A DNA stretch of 64,000 nt from Merluccius polli (Eukaryota; Chordata; Actinopteri; Gadiformes; Merlucciidae), in contig JAOPHQ010005181.1 in assembly GCA_030340625.1 (NCBI GenBank), positions 1 to 64,000 on the forward strand, written 5' to 3'. Below the pieces are notes generated by a model. It made no database searches. It saw only the letters and a program-made list of their open reading frames with translations, and was not told the DNA's origin. The position numbers and the translations under genes were made by a program. Shown in pieces: positions 21,590 to 32,875 of this stretch (within the stretch, counting starts at the first letter, position 1; the number at the start of each line of letters is the position of its first letter).

Positions 21590-21980
21590 CAGTAGTGGGC
21601 AGAGTATTCAGATCCTTTAATTCAGTAAAAGCACTAATACCACTCTGTGAAAATACTCCACTACCTGCATTCAAAACCTTACTTATGTAAAAGTATGTAA
21701 GTATTATCAGAAAAATGTACTTAAAGTGTGAAAAGTGAAAGTACTAAAAGTGCAGTAAAATGATCCCTGTCTGTGTTTTACTATTATATAGGATGTTTAT
21801 GGATTAATATTACTGCTGCATTAATGTGTATGTTGCATTTTACTGCTAGTAGATGTTTAAGGTTGAGCTCATTTTAACTTCTTTATTGGCTAGTTTAATC
21901 TATAAGATCATCATAGGCTGTTTGTAGCATCTCTGTCCTGTGAGAACCACATATCTCTAAAAAGTCAACAAGCTCTCAGC
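21590..21980. repeat. Dispersed repeat beginning CAGTAGTGGGCAGAGTATTC
   Basis: The CAGTAGTGGGCAGAG end and the AGTACTAAAAGTGCAGTA-rich body match a very common fish repeat style that I believe to be a hAT-type MITE. No partner end or target duplication was found. Confidence 0.5.
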
Positions 21981-22063
21981 TTTGTGATGATGCATTTTCC
22001 AAACATCAATAATGGGTTATGCTTTGATTTAAATGTAGTAATAATTTTCTTTCACTCTTTAAG

Positions 22064-22203
22064 ATTTGCCAGCTACCGCCATCTACAGGCATTTTGGAGA
22101 CAGATTGAACCTGCAACGAGGAGAATCGTGCGTGTTGGTACACAGTCATCCACTTCCAGCAACAGCAGCTCCTGACAATGCCACTGATCCACCTCGTCGA
22201 CCG
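22064..22203 (+). pseudogene. ISL2EU-like transposase middle exon with a frame slip
   Basis: AG acceptor at 22062-22063, then RFASYRHLQAFWRQIEPATR. It reaches a TGA at SSNSSS-stop. The length leaves one base too many for the phase of the next exon, and reading one frame over gives DNATDPPRRP up to a GT donor, so a single-base indel is the likely cause. Confidence 0.65.
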
Positions 22204-22420
22204 GTAGGCATAGTTCATACTTAATCGTTTTGTTTTTAAAAGTAGCTTGCTGATAAATCAGCATCCGTAAGAACACTACTATCTAATTCAATATAATTAA
22301 AACCGCATAGTGGTCTCAGACTTTTGGACCCCACTTTACATACATTTATGATGACCATGCAATGATTATCGTTTGTACCACTTGTAAGACTTGTTCCCCC
22401 TGCTCCCCACCCCCCACCAG

Positions 22421-23173
22421 AGCCGATGCCTTCCGATGATTGATGAACTGTTCCTGTTCTTGGTGTACCTGTCGCTGGGTCTGAAGGAGAAAGATCTGGG
22501 TGATCGTTTCAGCATTCATCAGTCCACCGTCAGCAGGATAATCAAAACCTGGGTAAATTTTTTGTACACCTTATTGGGTGCTGTTGGGATATGGATGTCT
22601 CCTGAGACAATTAGAGCCACGATACCGAGTGTATTCGGCAAATACTCTGACACCCAAGTCATAATTGACTGTACAGAGATGAAATGTCAGATGCCTTCAT
22701 CTTTACTCTTACAAAGTGAGATGTTTTCACAGTATAAATCCCACACTACCCTGAAAGGAATGATTGGTGTGTCACCACATGGTGCTGTTACTTTTGTTTC
22801 CTCACTGTATTCCGGCTCTATCAGTGACAAAGAATTGTTCAGGCAATCTGGCATTGTCCCTCTTTTGGATAAAGATATGGCTGTAATGGTGGACAAGGGA
22901 TTCATAATTGACGACCTAGTGCCTTGCAAAGTTTACAGACCACCTTTTCTGAGTAAAAAGTCACAGCTGTCTCATGACGAAGTGCTGGTCACTCAGGACA
23001 TTGCACGGTTAAGAATACATGTGGAGAGGACAATTAGGCGCATCAAAGAGAACAAACTGTTTGACACTATTATCCCTCTGACTATTTGTGGCAGTATCAA
23101 CCAGCTTTTTGCAGTAGCCTGCCTCCTAACAAACTATCAAAACAAGCCACTGGTCAAGGCTTGGGCCAAATAA
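22421..23173 (+). CDS. DDE transposase exon (DDE_Tnp_4 type) of the ISL2EU-like element
   Basis: Starts after a C-rich tract and CACCAG acceptor at 22420 and ends with LVKAWAK-stop. Reads SRCLPMIDELFLFLVYLSLG, a helix-turn-helix-like DRFSIHQSTVSRIIKTW, then the catalytic core. The likely triad is Asp in VIIDCTE, Asp in AVMVDKGF and Glu in RIHVERTIRRIKENK. The exon is open throughout (251 codons), so decay lies upstream of it. In active relatives it would cut and join element ends in the nucleus. A shadow ORF on the minus strand is ignored. Confidence 0.8.
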   Translation, partial: SRCLPMIDELFLFLVYLSLGLKEKDLGDRFSIHQSTVSRIIKTWVNFLYTLLGAVGIWMSPETIRATIPSVFGKYSDTQVIIDCTEMKCQMPSSLLLQSEMFSQYKSHTTLKGMIGVSPHGAVTFVSSLYSGSISDKELFRQSGIVPLLDKDMAVMVDKGFIIDDLVPCKVYRPPFLSKKSQLSHDEVLVTQDIARLRIHVERTIRRIKENKLFDTIIPLTICGSINQLFAVACLLTNYQNKPLVKAWAK

Positions 23174-24247
23174 CTGTGTTAACCTCACTGAGCCAGTCTC
23201 TCTGGATACTTGTACACTGAATGGTCAATATTCTTGTCTCAGATCTGTTCACTAAAATGATAATGGACCTCCCTCAGTTCTGTTCCATTTGTCTCTCTTT
23301 ATGATAAAAAATAACACTACATTACAATTTCAACAAGAATTGGATTCTCTGCTGTAGATTTGACATATGTACTCCATGATACATGTTTATGTAGCAATAC
23401 AAGTTATATGTTTGACTTTGAGTGGTTTAATTTGTCAATGTGCCAACTGTTCATTAATTGTCCCCCTCTCTATCTCTTGTAGTAAAATGTATGAAATCAA
23501 ACCATGCATACAGTAAAATATTGTATATGAAATCTGAAAATATCTTTTATACAGTCACCATGAGACAAATTGTATTGTAGGGAATTATTTAATTATTTTT
23601 GTCACTTACAAATAAATCTGAAAAAAACCTTTTTTTTCTTCTCTCTGTTTATTGCAAAATACACAGCACCTATTTATATAACAATTATGGTGTAACTTTT
23701 TGATGCAAATATTGCTTCTTTGCGATAGAGTTGGGCCGACCAAAAGAACATCCTTCCAACAGTGATGCATGAAACATTGAAATTGCCTGTAAGAGCCCCT
23801 CGAAAAAGGCTATGGTCTCATTTCTAGATGTGAATGACAAACATGAACAGTGAAAAAAGTCACCTTGCTTGCAAAATCAGAACCATATTTTACTGTCAAG
23901 TAATAGACAACATTGAATAAATGGCACCTATGTGTGGTGTAATTAATTTAAACACTTGTGAGTCATATGTTGTGTGTAGTTCTGTATGGCCACCCTGTAT
24001 GTTATGAAGACCCAAAGCATTTAATTAATAAATTAAACAAAGCATGAAATAATTAATTACACAAATAACAGGTGAATATGTTATGTAATATAACAATACA
24101 ATAGTGAAATAAACCAATATATTTTCCAAATTCAGCTGAAAGGCATGCAATGTTATTTACTCCTCACAATAACAAAAGTTTATTGCAGGTAATTTAATTT
24201 TAATTTTTCTTCATACAAAGGCCCCCATCTGAATTATCCTGCATCCA
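23174..24247. other. Convergent spacer between transposase and nuclease genes
   Basis: AT-rich, no exon recognised. Probable 3' UTRs of both genes; AATAAA-like signals occur near 23,610 (plus) and 24,110 (minus direction not resolved). Confidence 0.45.
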
Positions 24248-25536
24248 TCAGTAAGATCTTTTGGAGACAGACAAGTACTTCTGCATGTACACTTTAAAGT
24301 AAAACTGGTCCACCCTCTCTCTGATGACTGCTTTTACCTCCGGGTCAACCTGGATACGCTGCACCAGCATGTCTTCCTGAGCACAAATCACAAAGTCACA
24401 CCATTGCAGGCCAGTGATCAACAGTTGACCCTGCACCTGCCAGTAGTAAGAGTGGCTTTCACGGAGAGCCAAAGTGCCATCCTTCATTTGAAGGTATTTA
24501 CAGTCCACATAGTTCTTCACATTAGGGCACTTTATCTCAACTAGTCCAAACGGTGGCTGTGCGAATGGATCAAAAATCAAGCCATCTGGCGAGGCACCAA
24601 GCCAAGGGGCATCTGGGTGGATGACGAGGCCACAGGGTGTGTAGTTTACATTTTTCATCCGGCAGTACTCCCTTGCCACCTCATACTCCATGTCTGCACC
24701 TCTTCTCATTTCTGCAGTCTGCCTTGTTCCTTTGATTATTCTTTCTGCAAGAGACTCTGCAGAGCTCATTCCCCTCACAAAACACACCTCTCTAAAACGT
24801 GAGGAGGTGATCCTAGGCCTGCGGAGCTGATGCCACTCCTGGTCTGCTGCCTGCTCTCTTGTCGCTGCCTCAATCTTATAGGCCATGTCCAGTGTGACAT
24901 TCAAGCTTTTAAGGTGGAAGTGCTCTTCCTCAGTGCACACATGCACACAGTCTGTCGGGGCAAGCCTGTACTCCCCAATAGGCAGCGGTGGGTAAGGTGG
25001 AGGATCCTGGTGCATCTTGACTGACTTTGTGGGCAATACAGGCTGCTGGTATGAGAGCACACTCCCCCTTTGTGCTAAGCCAAAAGCTGTCTCAACAAGG
25101 GTCTTCTCATCACTGATGCCCATAGTTGCTGCTAGAGGTTTCTCTCTAATGCTGAAGTCTTTGTACATGTCTCCAATCAGTAGCAAAGAGATGTCTAGTG
25201 GGTCCCCAACCAAGCCCTTGTAGAGTGTACTCCTGTGAAAGAATGTAATAGTGTTAGTAATATTAGTGTTAGTAGTGTAAATAGTGTTAGTAATATTTGC
25301 AGATTGTTGACACCTATGAAATCTCTTTTATTTATTTGTGTGTGTATACTGTGTGTTTGTATACTGTATGTGTGTGTATGCGTGTACATATGTGTGTGTG
25401 TATGTATACATATGTAGAGTGTATGATGCAGTAATTGCAATAGCAGCTCACTACCTCACCTGACTCCTCCTTCCGTGAGCCTGTTGAGTCTTGGTCTGGT
25501 GATGACCGTTTTGTTTATTGGCCCAGGTTTCACTCC
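24248..25536 (-). CDS. YqaJ-type exonuclease gene of the ISL2EU-like element, two 3' exons
   Basis: The terminal exon is 25232-24248 and the preceding exon 25536-25460. They join in phase (GTC AG|G gives Val-Arg), giving about 352 codons. Nuclease core: RITSSRFREV, then SPDGLIFDP (Asp), VEIKCPN (Glu-x-Lys) and YYWQVQGQLL (Gln), the order seen in YqaJ/lambda-exonuclease-fold enzymes. The upstream exon reads GVKPGPINKTVITRPRLNRL. No stop or frameshift is seen in these two exons. The start and any N-terminal exons to the right of 25536 were not found. In ISL2EU elements this protein accompanies the transposase; its exact role there is not settled as far as I know. Confidence 0.75.
25237..25440. 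repeat. GT-rich low-complexity tracts in the nuclease intron
   Basis: A repeated TAGTGTTAGTAATATT motif (25,246-25,298), then GTGTGTAT-rich DNA (25,336-25,418). Confidence 0.7.
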
Positions 25537-26720
25537 CTGACAAAAAAAGAACAAACAACATACAATCTTAACAATAGGAGACAATAAAATTGAAAGGAAA
25601 ATCCCCGGACAAAAAACAAACTAATCTGGCAAAGTATGTGACATATTACAACTGTCTATGTTAAAACAATGAGAGCAAAACAAAATTGCATTCAATAATA
25701 CATTGCTCTCCATCTAAGGTACATGACCCTTTAAAAGTTGGTCTCTGGCATTGACAAATTATTCTCAAATTATTATACATATGTATACTTAAATATCACT
25801 AATGCCAGGAGTATTAGGCCTAGGAATTGTGTCTAAACATGTACCGCTGTTCTGGGCTTGTGCCATTGCTGCTCTGTCTCAGTGCAGGTGTGGACAGGTG
25901 GCACAACCTGCACATTCAACTCTGAATAATGTGCAGTTTCAAACAGCAAAGCAACTGTGTGGTTACACATTGCAGTGCCAGCTACACATGAGCACTGATT
26001 GGATGTGAGGATGACAGGGTCCGAATCCCGAAGCTCTATCTGTACAAAAGTATATGGAGAGAATTTTTTACAAACATTGACACAGATTTGAGAGTGTGGT
26101 TGAGCTTTAATCTATCCTATTTGAGCAGTGGTTCAAACAGATGCCACTGATTTGAGTAACAGTCTAGTTGGGTTGCTGGGGCTAGTTTGGCAATGACATT
26201 AATACAACAAATACAATAACAGAAATTGTTCATGCTGTAATAGAGGGATTTTTATAGGACGCATTATGAATAACATGGAATGATGGCACTCAAGAATCAA
26301 GGATGTCCAATCAGAGTCACCTATACCCCAGTAACCTCACTATACACATCTTTTAACAAGTAGACAAACAACAACATTGAACTTGGAACAACTGTGCATG
26401 CATTTACCAAGCGTCTCAGACTAAAGCAGCTCCTGCAAGTCTATCCATGGAGATTAGACAGTCAAGGGGACCCGGTCATGATCACTGATTAGTCCACTCT
26501 TACATACTCCTACCCTGAGAGGCTTGATAAATACTGTCCCTGAACTAGAACAGATTGATAACCCGAACAGGACACCCAATCCATCCCTAACGTTACTCTC
26601 AGGCTGTGTGGCTTCTCGTTTTTCCTCATAGATCTGTGACAAGCTGCCCTGATGCTGACAGCACCAGTCAGTCTGTCTTTGTTTGATACTGGTGAAAAAT
26701 AAAGTGACAACGTGATTAGA
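25537..26720. other. No feature recognised
   Basis: AT-rich sequence expected to hold the 5' exons and right end of the transposon. I could not identify an exon, promoter or terminal repeat. Confidence 0.4.
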
Positions 26721-26722
26721 GA

Positions 26723-26890
26723 AGAATCAGAATCAGAATCAGAATCAGAATCAATCATTTATTGCCAAGTAGGATTGTACATAGGCCTACAAGGAATTCG
26801 ACTTGGTGTAATTGGTGCATAATAATAAATTAAAATATAAACAATATAAATATCTATACAATATCTAAAAACAAAGGAGTGGCAAAGGCG
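26723..26890 (-). mobile_element. Retroposon 3' end with an (AGAATC)n tail
   Basis: The plus strand shows (AGAATC)n at 26,723-26,752, then ATTTATTGCCAAGTAGGATT and AGGAATTCGACTTGGTGTAA. This is a LINE-type 3' end in antisense, as I recall from fish LINE tails. Only the tail is present. Confidence 0.55.
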
Positions 26891-26914
26891 TGGGATGGGG
26901 GGGGGGGGGGTGAT

Positions 26915-26932
26915 TGCATATATGTATATGTA

Positions 26933-26969
<37 letters not shown>

Positions 26970-27058
26970 ATGTATGTATGTATGTATGTATGTATATACA
27001 TATACATACATACATACATACATTATATATGTATGTATAATGTATGTATGTATATATA

Positions 27059-27091
<33 letters not shown>

Positions 27092-27153
27092 TGTATATAC
27101 ATACATACATACATTATATATGTATGTATAATGTATGTATGTATGTATATATA

Positions 27154-27186
<33 letters not shown>

Positions 27187-27200
27187 TGTATGTATGTATT
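26915..27200. repeat. (TATG)n/(CATA)n microsatellite with fold-back halves
   Basis: Runs of TATG switch to CATA and back several times (near 26,998, 27,040, 27,098 and 27,130), so the tract can form long hairpins. All ORFs over it are repeat translations. Confidence 0.9.
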
Positions 27201-27465
27201 GACATCCTGCATTATTCCCGTTCGGGAATGCTAACATGAGCTATCGCTAGCAGATACAAACCTTCATAGTCAAATATCGAGGTATTTCAGACACCGAGAA
27301 CACGGTACCCAGAACACGCTAAGAATCGGGCTTCTTCATTGGTTCTCATGATGCGCCTGCGCGTTTCGTCGCCGGTCTCAATGCCTTCTTGAGAGCGGGA
27401 AATTGTTTGTGATGGCTTTTTTAAATGTTTGTTAACGTTTTAATGATTCAGGTTGCGTTTTAATG

Positions 27466-27799
27466 ATTAGGGTTATGGTTAGGGTTAGGGTTATGGTTAT
27501 GGTTATGGTTAGGGTTATGGTTAGGTTATGGTTAGGGTTAGGGTTATGGTTAGGGTTATGGTTAGGTTATGGTTATGGTTAGGTTATGGTTATGGTTAGG
27601 TTATGGTTAGGGTTATGGTTAGGGTTAGGGTTAGGGTTATGGTTAGGTTATGGTTAGGGTTATGGTTAGGGTTATGGTTAGGTTAGGGTTAGGTTATGGT
27701 TAGGGTTATGGTTAGGTTAGGGTTAGGTTAGGGTTAGGGTTATGGTTAGGTTATGGTTATGGTTATGGTTAGGGTTAGGGTTATGGTTAGGGTTAGGGA
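27466..27799. repeat. Interstitial telomere-like array
   Basis: About 330 bp of TTAGGG mixed with TTATGG and TTAGG units in one orientation (G-rich on the plus strand). The variants are interspersed, and unique DNA flanks both sides. Confidence 0.9.
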
Positions 27800-28762
27800 A
27801 ATGTCCCGGCTACGCTATGACTGTAGGAAACGGAATTAGCATGCTTCAAGGATCGAACCAATCAGGGAGCGAATTCTTGCATACTAATTAGGTAAGTTAT
27901 CGTGTTCTGGCCCTAGAACACGGCTACATCCATAGCTCCAAATATCATAGAAATAAACACTAGAAGTCGCGTTGACTACCACGGTCTATTAGAACGAATG
28001 CGTAAACAAAGCCGCCATCTTGGTACAGGGGAACGCAGCTTCGAACGTCAATCGAGGACAAGGCCATAGGCTATTCATACATGATTAAAATACCTATAAT
28101 CGGCGATTTCATTTTCTTGCTTCGTTAAGAATGTCAAAATAAAATAATATAATACGTTTTTGTTAACATAACCTGTTTTTACGTTCAAAATCCAATGGAC
28201 ATAATTATATTCCATTACAAAATAGGCCAGCAATGTCAACAATGTAAATTTAAAGATGCTGGCAATCAAACAAACGCCCGCAGCGTTACCATTCAAAGTC
28301 CTAGTCAAGCCTTAACAATGTTGTAAAACAACCTTTTCCATTAATTTCCTAAGTTGTGGCAGATAAAGTGCGCCTGACATGCATAGAAATAAACACTAGA
28401 AGTCGCGTTGAGCCTTTTGAAATGCGTCGATACGGCCGCCCTGATTACCCGTTTACTTACCTGCAACCACCATAATCTCAGGGGTAGCACACTATACGTA
28501 AAAGGCATTTGTAGAGAACTCCAGACAATTTACTGTGCACAATTATTTTCAGGCAAATAATACTATATCTTAATATGGTACAAGAGTAACATCTTTTTAC
28601 CTGCTTTAAAAATAAATAAATAAATAAAATGAAGGACTAGTCCATAGACACAGGCATCTTGTACAGCTTTGTAGAGACAATGAATTACACAATACATTTT
28701 CCAGGCAAGGAAAATACTTTCCACATTTATGTTCATGCTGTTATTTATTTATTTGTTTTTTT

Positions 28763-28915
28763 AACATTTAGTAGACATACATATATTCAACATTTGTTCA
28801 GGTATAAAGATTCAACATTTAGTAGACATACATATATTCAACATTTGTTCAGGTATAAAGATTCAACATTTAGTAGACATACATATATTCAACATTTGTT
28901 CAGGTATAAAGATTC
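28763..28915. repeat. 51-bp tandem repeat, three units
   Basis: Units start at 28763, 28814 and 28865 and are identical (AACATTTAGTAGACATACAT...). Being a multiple of three, they keep an ORF open, but it is not coding. Confidence 0.95.
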
Positions 28916-28924
28916 ATGAAATGG

Positions 28925-28927
<3 letters not shown>

Positions 28928-28992
<65 letters not shown>

Positions 28993-29021
28993 TGCGCCGC
29001 ATACAGCCGTATGCGGCGCAA
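28928..29021. repeat. (AT)n tract followed by a 13-bp GC-rich hairpin
   Basis: About 30 AT units (28,929-28,989), then stem 28992-29004 (TTGCGCCGCATAC), loop AGCC, and the exact reverse complement to 29021. Confidence 0.9.
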
Positions 29022-29539
29022 GTCTGGCATCTTTCACTCGCAGGCGTAGTCAAATGATTCACTGATCCACTGTACCAAGATGGCGGCCGCATCGACGCAT
29101 TCCAAGAGGCTCAACGCGACTTCTAGTGTTTATTTCTATGGTCAAATATGTATGAGGAGGCGTATAGCTTAAACCCCTTGTCCATTTTGGTGGCAGGAGT
29201 TTTAGATGTCAACCTGCATATGCGATGGACATCAGTTATGCTCATTTTGGGTAATTCCTGAAGGCATCTAGAGTAAAACAGCGCCATATCCAACGTAGCC
29301 GGTTCAGCGCGGTACAGCAGACCTGAACCGGATGTAATGAGACTTGTTTAGCAGAATGCGTAAGTATGTTGCGCATAACCCCATTCACACAGGTTATGAG
29401 ACAAACGGTTAAGTCAGTAGGCTACCTGAGGCTGTAAATGATTGATTCATACTTTTGTGCATAGATAATTTTGTACATTAAGTATGTAGTATTTAATGTG
29501 AAAACATTACACATATTAGGTTAAACACTGACTCAGGCA

Positions 29540-30904
29540 AGGTGTCAGTTCTGGTCCTCTTGGATCTCAGTGCTGCATTTGACACTGTGGATCACAGTAT
29601 ATTGTTGAACAGGTTGGAAACTTGGGCAGGACTCAGTGGAACAGTCCTGAAATGGTTCAGGTCCTACTTGGAGGAGCGGAGTTATTTTGTGACCATTGGA
29701 AGTTATGAATCCAATCGAATGGCTATGACATGTGGAGTTCCTCAGGGGTCAGTTCTTGGACCCCTTCTGTTCAGTCTATATATGCTGCCTTTGGGTCAAG
29801 TTCTGCAGAACTCTAATGTAGACTATCACAGTTATGCAGATGACATGCAGATATACATAGCACTGTCCTCAGATGACTACAGTCCAATACAGTCATTGTG
29901 TCACTGTTTAGAGCAAGTAACAAATTGGATGAACCAAAATTTCCTTCAATTAAATCAGGACAAAACTGAGGTAATTGTTTTTGGCAATAAAGAGAAGAGG
30001 ACTGCCGTCAGTAAACATCTCGAGTCACTCTCTCTAAAAACTAGGGACCAAGTCAGAAACCTTGGCGTGCTGATAGACTCAGATTTGACCTTCAGCAGTC
30101 ATATCAAATCCATCACCAAAACAGCCTTCTATCATCTTAAGAACATATCCAGAGTGAAGGGTTTTATGTCTCAAACAGACCAAGAGAAGTTGATTCATGC
30201 TTTTATCTCCAGTAGACTCGACTACTGTAACGGCCTTCTGACTGGACTCCCACAAAAAAGCATTAAACAGCTGCAGCTCATTCAGAATGCTGCAGCTCGA
30301 GTTTTAACCAGAACAAAGAGATCAGAGCACATTACTCCAGTTCTAAAGTCTTTACACTGGCTCCCAGTCAGCTATAGAATAGACTTTAAAGTTCTGCTAC
30401 TGGTCTACAAATCACTGAATGGTTTAGGTCCAGAATACATGAATGACATCTTAGTAGAATACAAACCCAGTAGGGCTCTGAGATCTACTGACTCAGGTCA
30501 GATAGTGAAGCCCAGAGTTCAAACTAAACATGGTGAAGCAGCTTTTAGCTATTATGCTGCACAAAACTGGAACAAACTACCAGCTGAACTGAAATCAGCC
30601 CCAACTGTGAGCATTTTTAAATCCAAGTTAAAAACACTTCTCTTCTCCTGTGCTTATGATTGAGCTTGTTCAAAGCACTTTAAATTGTAAATTTAATTGC
30701 ACTATGTCCTTTTAAATCATGATTTTATGCTGCTCTTATAGTACTTTATTTCTTTCTATTCTTCTATTCTTGTATTTTATTATTTTTTATTACTATTATT
30801 ATTATTATTTTTATTTCAATTCTTATTGTTCTATGTAAAGCGCATTGAGTTGCCATTGTGTATGAAATGCGCTATATAAATAAAGCTGCCTTGCCTTGCC
30901 TTGC
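29540..30904 (+). mobile_element. 5'-truncated L2-type LINE
   Basis: Contains the RT frame below and a short 3' UTR with GCGCTATATAAATAAAGCTG and a (TTGCC)n tail at 30,887-30,904. Truncated at about 29,540. No target duplication found. Confidence 0.8.
29542..30663 (+). CDS. Reverse transcriptase fragment of the L2-type LINE, 373 codons
   Basis: Begins just before box A (LLDLSAAFDTVDHS) and runs without a stop to the natural C-terminus. Visible boxes: GVPQGSVLGPLLFSLY, YADDMQIY with the catalytic Asp pair, FLQLNQDKTEVIVFG, then the C-terminal LHWLPVSYRIDFK and FKSKLKTLLF typical of L2/Maui-like elements. The start Met is not a true start; the endonuclease and RT fingers are missing. The intact frame suggests a recent insertion. 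Confidence 0.85.
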   Translation: MSVLVLLDLSAAFDTVDHSILLNRLETWAGLSGTVLKWFRSYLEERSYFVTIGSYESNRMAMTCGVPQGSVLGPLLFSLYMLPLGQVLQNSNVDYHSYADDMQIYIALSSDDYSPIQSLCHCLEQVTNWMNQNFLQLNQDKTEVIVFGNKEKRTAVSKHLESLSLKTRDQVRNLGVLIDSDLTFSSHIKSITKTAFYHLKNISRVKGFMSQTDQEKLIHAFISSRLDYCNGLLTGLPQKSIKQLQLIQNAAARVLTRTKRSEHITPVLKSLHWLPVSYRIDFKVLLLVYKSLNGLGPEYMNDILVEYKPSRALRSTDSGQIVKPRVQTKHGEAAFSYYAAQNWNKLPAELKSAPTVSIFKSKLKTLLFSCAYD

Positions 30905-30969
30905 CATTAATGCATAATGTCTATTTCTTGCTTGTTTCTATTTGATTGTTTATTCATTTATTTGGTTTT

Positions 30970-31200
30970 CAGAGACGGAAAAAAGCTGCACTATGTAACT
31001 TTTCTACTGCAGTTAGGTGCTTCATTAAAAATATATCTGAACTACAACGTTTCTCAAGAATAACACGCGCCCATCCACCAGTCAGTCCATCCAGGGAATG
31101 CTCCTTTGAATCGACAGTAACTGTCTTCGGAAAATGATTGACGCTATAACTCAAGCCACTAGAGGTTGCTAAAGGGAAAACGTGCATGGTGCAGGTTTAA
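30970..31200. repeat. Dispersed repeat, possibly a MITE
   Basis: Ends resemble each other in inverted form only weakly (GCTGCACTATGTAAC; CATGGTGCAGGTTT). I have seen such ends in fish repeats, but nothing here proves an element. Confidence 0.35.
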
Positions 31201-31286
31201 CTCTTTAATGCTTGAGAGTCTAGAGGACATTCAAGGCCCAATGAGCTGCGATCACACTGGGAGGGGGTGGTCCAGATGTGCGTTAT

Positions 31287-31703
31287 AGAGCGTAACAGTG
31301 ACCGCCCCCTTTTTAACAGCTCCGGTGCCGGAAGTAAATTTCCCATGCATTTATCTCGTCCACTTTTCGTATAATCCTTATAAAAATAGTATTAAGCCTT
31401 TAACCAAGCCGATCGTTCGTTGTGGTAGTCGTGACCATATTATGTTTGATTCGGGCATAAAAAGAATTTGGAAAACGGAAGAAAAGCCAAAGGTACTTTA
31501 TTTTGTTGACCGAGTGAGGAACTAGTACTCATCATCCCGAATCAAACATAATATGGTCACGACTACCACAACGAACGATTGGCTTGGTTCAAGTCTTAAT
31601 ACTCTTTTTATAAGGATTATACGAAAAGTGGACGAGATAAATGCATGGGAAATTTACTTCCGGCACCGGAGCTGTTAAAAAGGGGCGGTCACTGTTACGC
31701 TCT
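31287..31703. mobile_element. Foldback MITE, copy 1 (417 bp)
   Basis: Inverted arms of about 170 bp beginning AGAGCGTAACAGTGACCG and ending in its reverse complement, separated by a short loop. Flanked by AT on both sides. A second copy lies at 44641-45051. No coding capacity. Confidence 0.9.
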
Positions 31704-32138
31704 ATTGACGAGAGAGAGGGCGGGACTATTAAGCATGCGTCGGAGGGAGCGATATCCGTTACACCGGTGTAGCGGCGAGAGAGAGGGCGGGACTTCCGAT
31801 AAAGAGATATATCCTTTTCTGTTACATGTTTCGCGGTTTGTCAAATTCTTCATTTTAAAAAAAAGCGAATTAACTGGCGGCGTACACAGCTCATAAGAAG
31901 TAAGAGAATGGAAATTGCGTTGCAGTAGCCTGGGGTAACGTGATGTGATTGACAGGCAGGAGGGATGCTCTGAGTCAATCGGGGAAGACCGGCTGTCAGG
32001 GCTTGAGAGCTGTCGAAAATCTACAACACATTCTCACAGAGCATTTCACTCACCTACAGCTGGTGGATGGCTATGGCCAGAGCCCGTCTACGGAGAGCCT
32101 GTCCACTCCCTATTAAGTCCCATTGTACCGAATTTTGG

Positions 32139-32875
32139 TTGCAGTTCCACCAGAGCTCCACTGGGGGCGATCGCCCGTGAGTGCAGAATGAATGGGAGCA
32201 GATGGAGCTAGACGGCTAAATGTGTCTCTTTCACCTGATTCTCATTGAGAAATCTCAGATTTGATTGTAGTTTTTACAAGTTCAACATGGGTTATAGATC
32301 GAAAGTTGAATGAACGAGTACTTATGTCCTTTCGATTTCTTACAGGACGAGTTGTTGTTGCCCATAACACGCTGGCATTCTGCTAATGAATGCTGATTGG
32401 TCAGTGAAGGACTGATTACGACCAGAGATCTGCTTGATGGCATCTTGGCATCCGAAGCGGGACCAGAATGTTAAGGTGGACCTTTTCGCCCAAGTTCTTT
32501 TTTTTTTTAACACAGCAACTTTTTTTGGTTGCTGGCACTTTTATCTGCGTATCGTTATGTATGTACTGCTGTGTTATCGATGCCTTGAGGGAAAGGGAGA
32601 GGCTTGCCGTAAAGCAGTATCTCTGGTCGTAAGATGTGTATGACGTCATTGACATTTTAAAATACTTTTTTAAAGCAAATAAGTGACTCTAAAAAATCTA
32701 ACACCCAGCAATGTGTAATTTCTTTGCATCCCCTTTCGAAAGCAACATTCAAATTACTAGACAAAAAATTATATCCTGAGAAAAGTGGAGTTTGAGGGGT
32801 ATAGCTCCATAGACCGCCATTCATTCTGCACTCGTCCTGTGAGCGCCCTCACATGGAACCAGAGGGGAACTGCAA
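32139..32875. mobile_element. Non-autonomous TIR element, about 740 bp
   Basis: Imperfect inverted ends of about 75 bp (32,139-32,216 and 32,800-32,875) sharing TTGCAGTTCC and AGTGCAGAATGAATGG. No transposase remnant inside. A clear target duplication was not found. Confidence 0.6.

Larger units (their letters stand above)
19427..25536. mobile_element. ISL2EU-like DNA transposon (THAP/DDE transposase plus YqaJ nuclease), decayed
   Basis: The plus strand carries a THAP zinc finger, a coiled-coil exon and a DDE transposase exon up to 23173. The minus strand carries a YqaJ-type exonuclease converging on it from 25536 to 24248. As I recall, this pairing of a THAP-bearing transposase with a YqaJ nuclease is the mark of the ISL2EU (IS4EU) superfamily. 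The outer terminal repeats were not found, so the limits given are only those of recognised exons. It is dead: a hAT element splits the THAP exon and two frame slips affect the transposase. Confidence 0.65.
27947..29141. mobile_element. TIR element cluster (CATAGAAATAAACACTAGAA ends)
   Basis: Two plus-oriented ends (27,947-28,030 and 28,382-28,440) and one inverted end (about 29,030-29,141) share a roughly 59-bp terminal repeat that runs through a GTCGCGTTGAG block. The pair 28,382/29,141 matches best. The interior holds no transposase, only a 51-bp tandem repeat, an (AT)n tract and a hairpin. Superfamily unknown; an imperfect CAAATAT flank may be a target duplication of the outer pair. Confidence 0.7.

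Noticed and set aside
26759..27237. Several ORFs of Tyr-Ile-His-Thr repeats
   Set aside because: Translations of the (TATG)n/(CATA)n tract on both strands.
27466..27799. A true chromosome end
   Set aside because: Unique DNA and mobile elements continue on both sides, and the units are degenerate.
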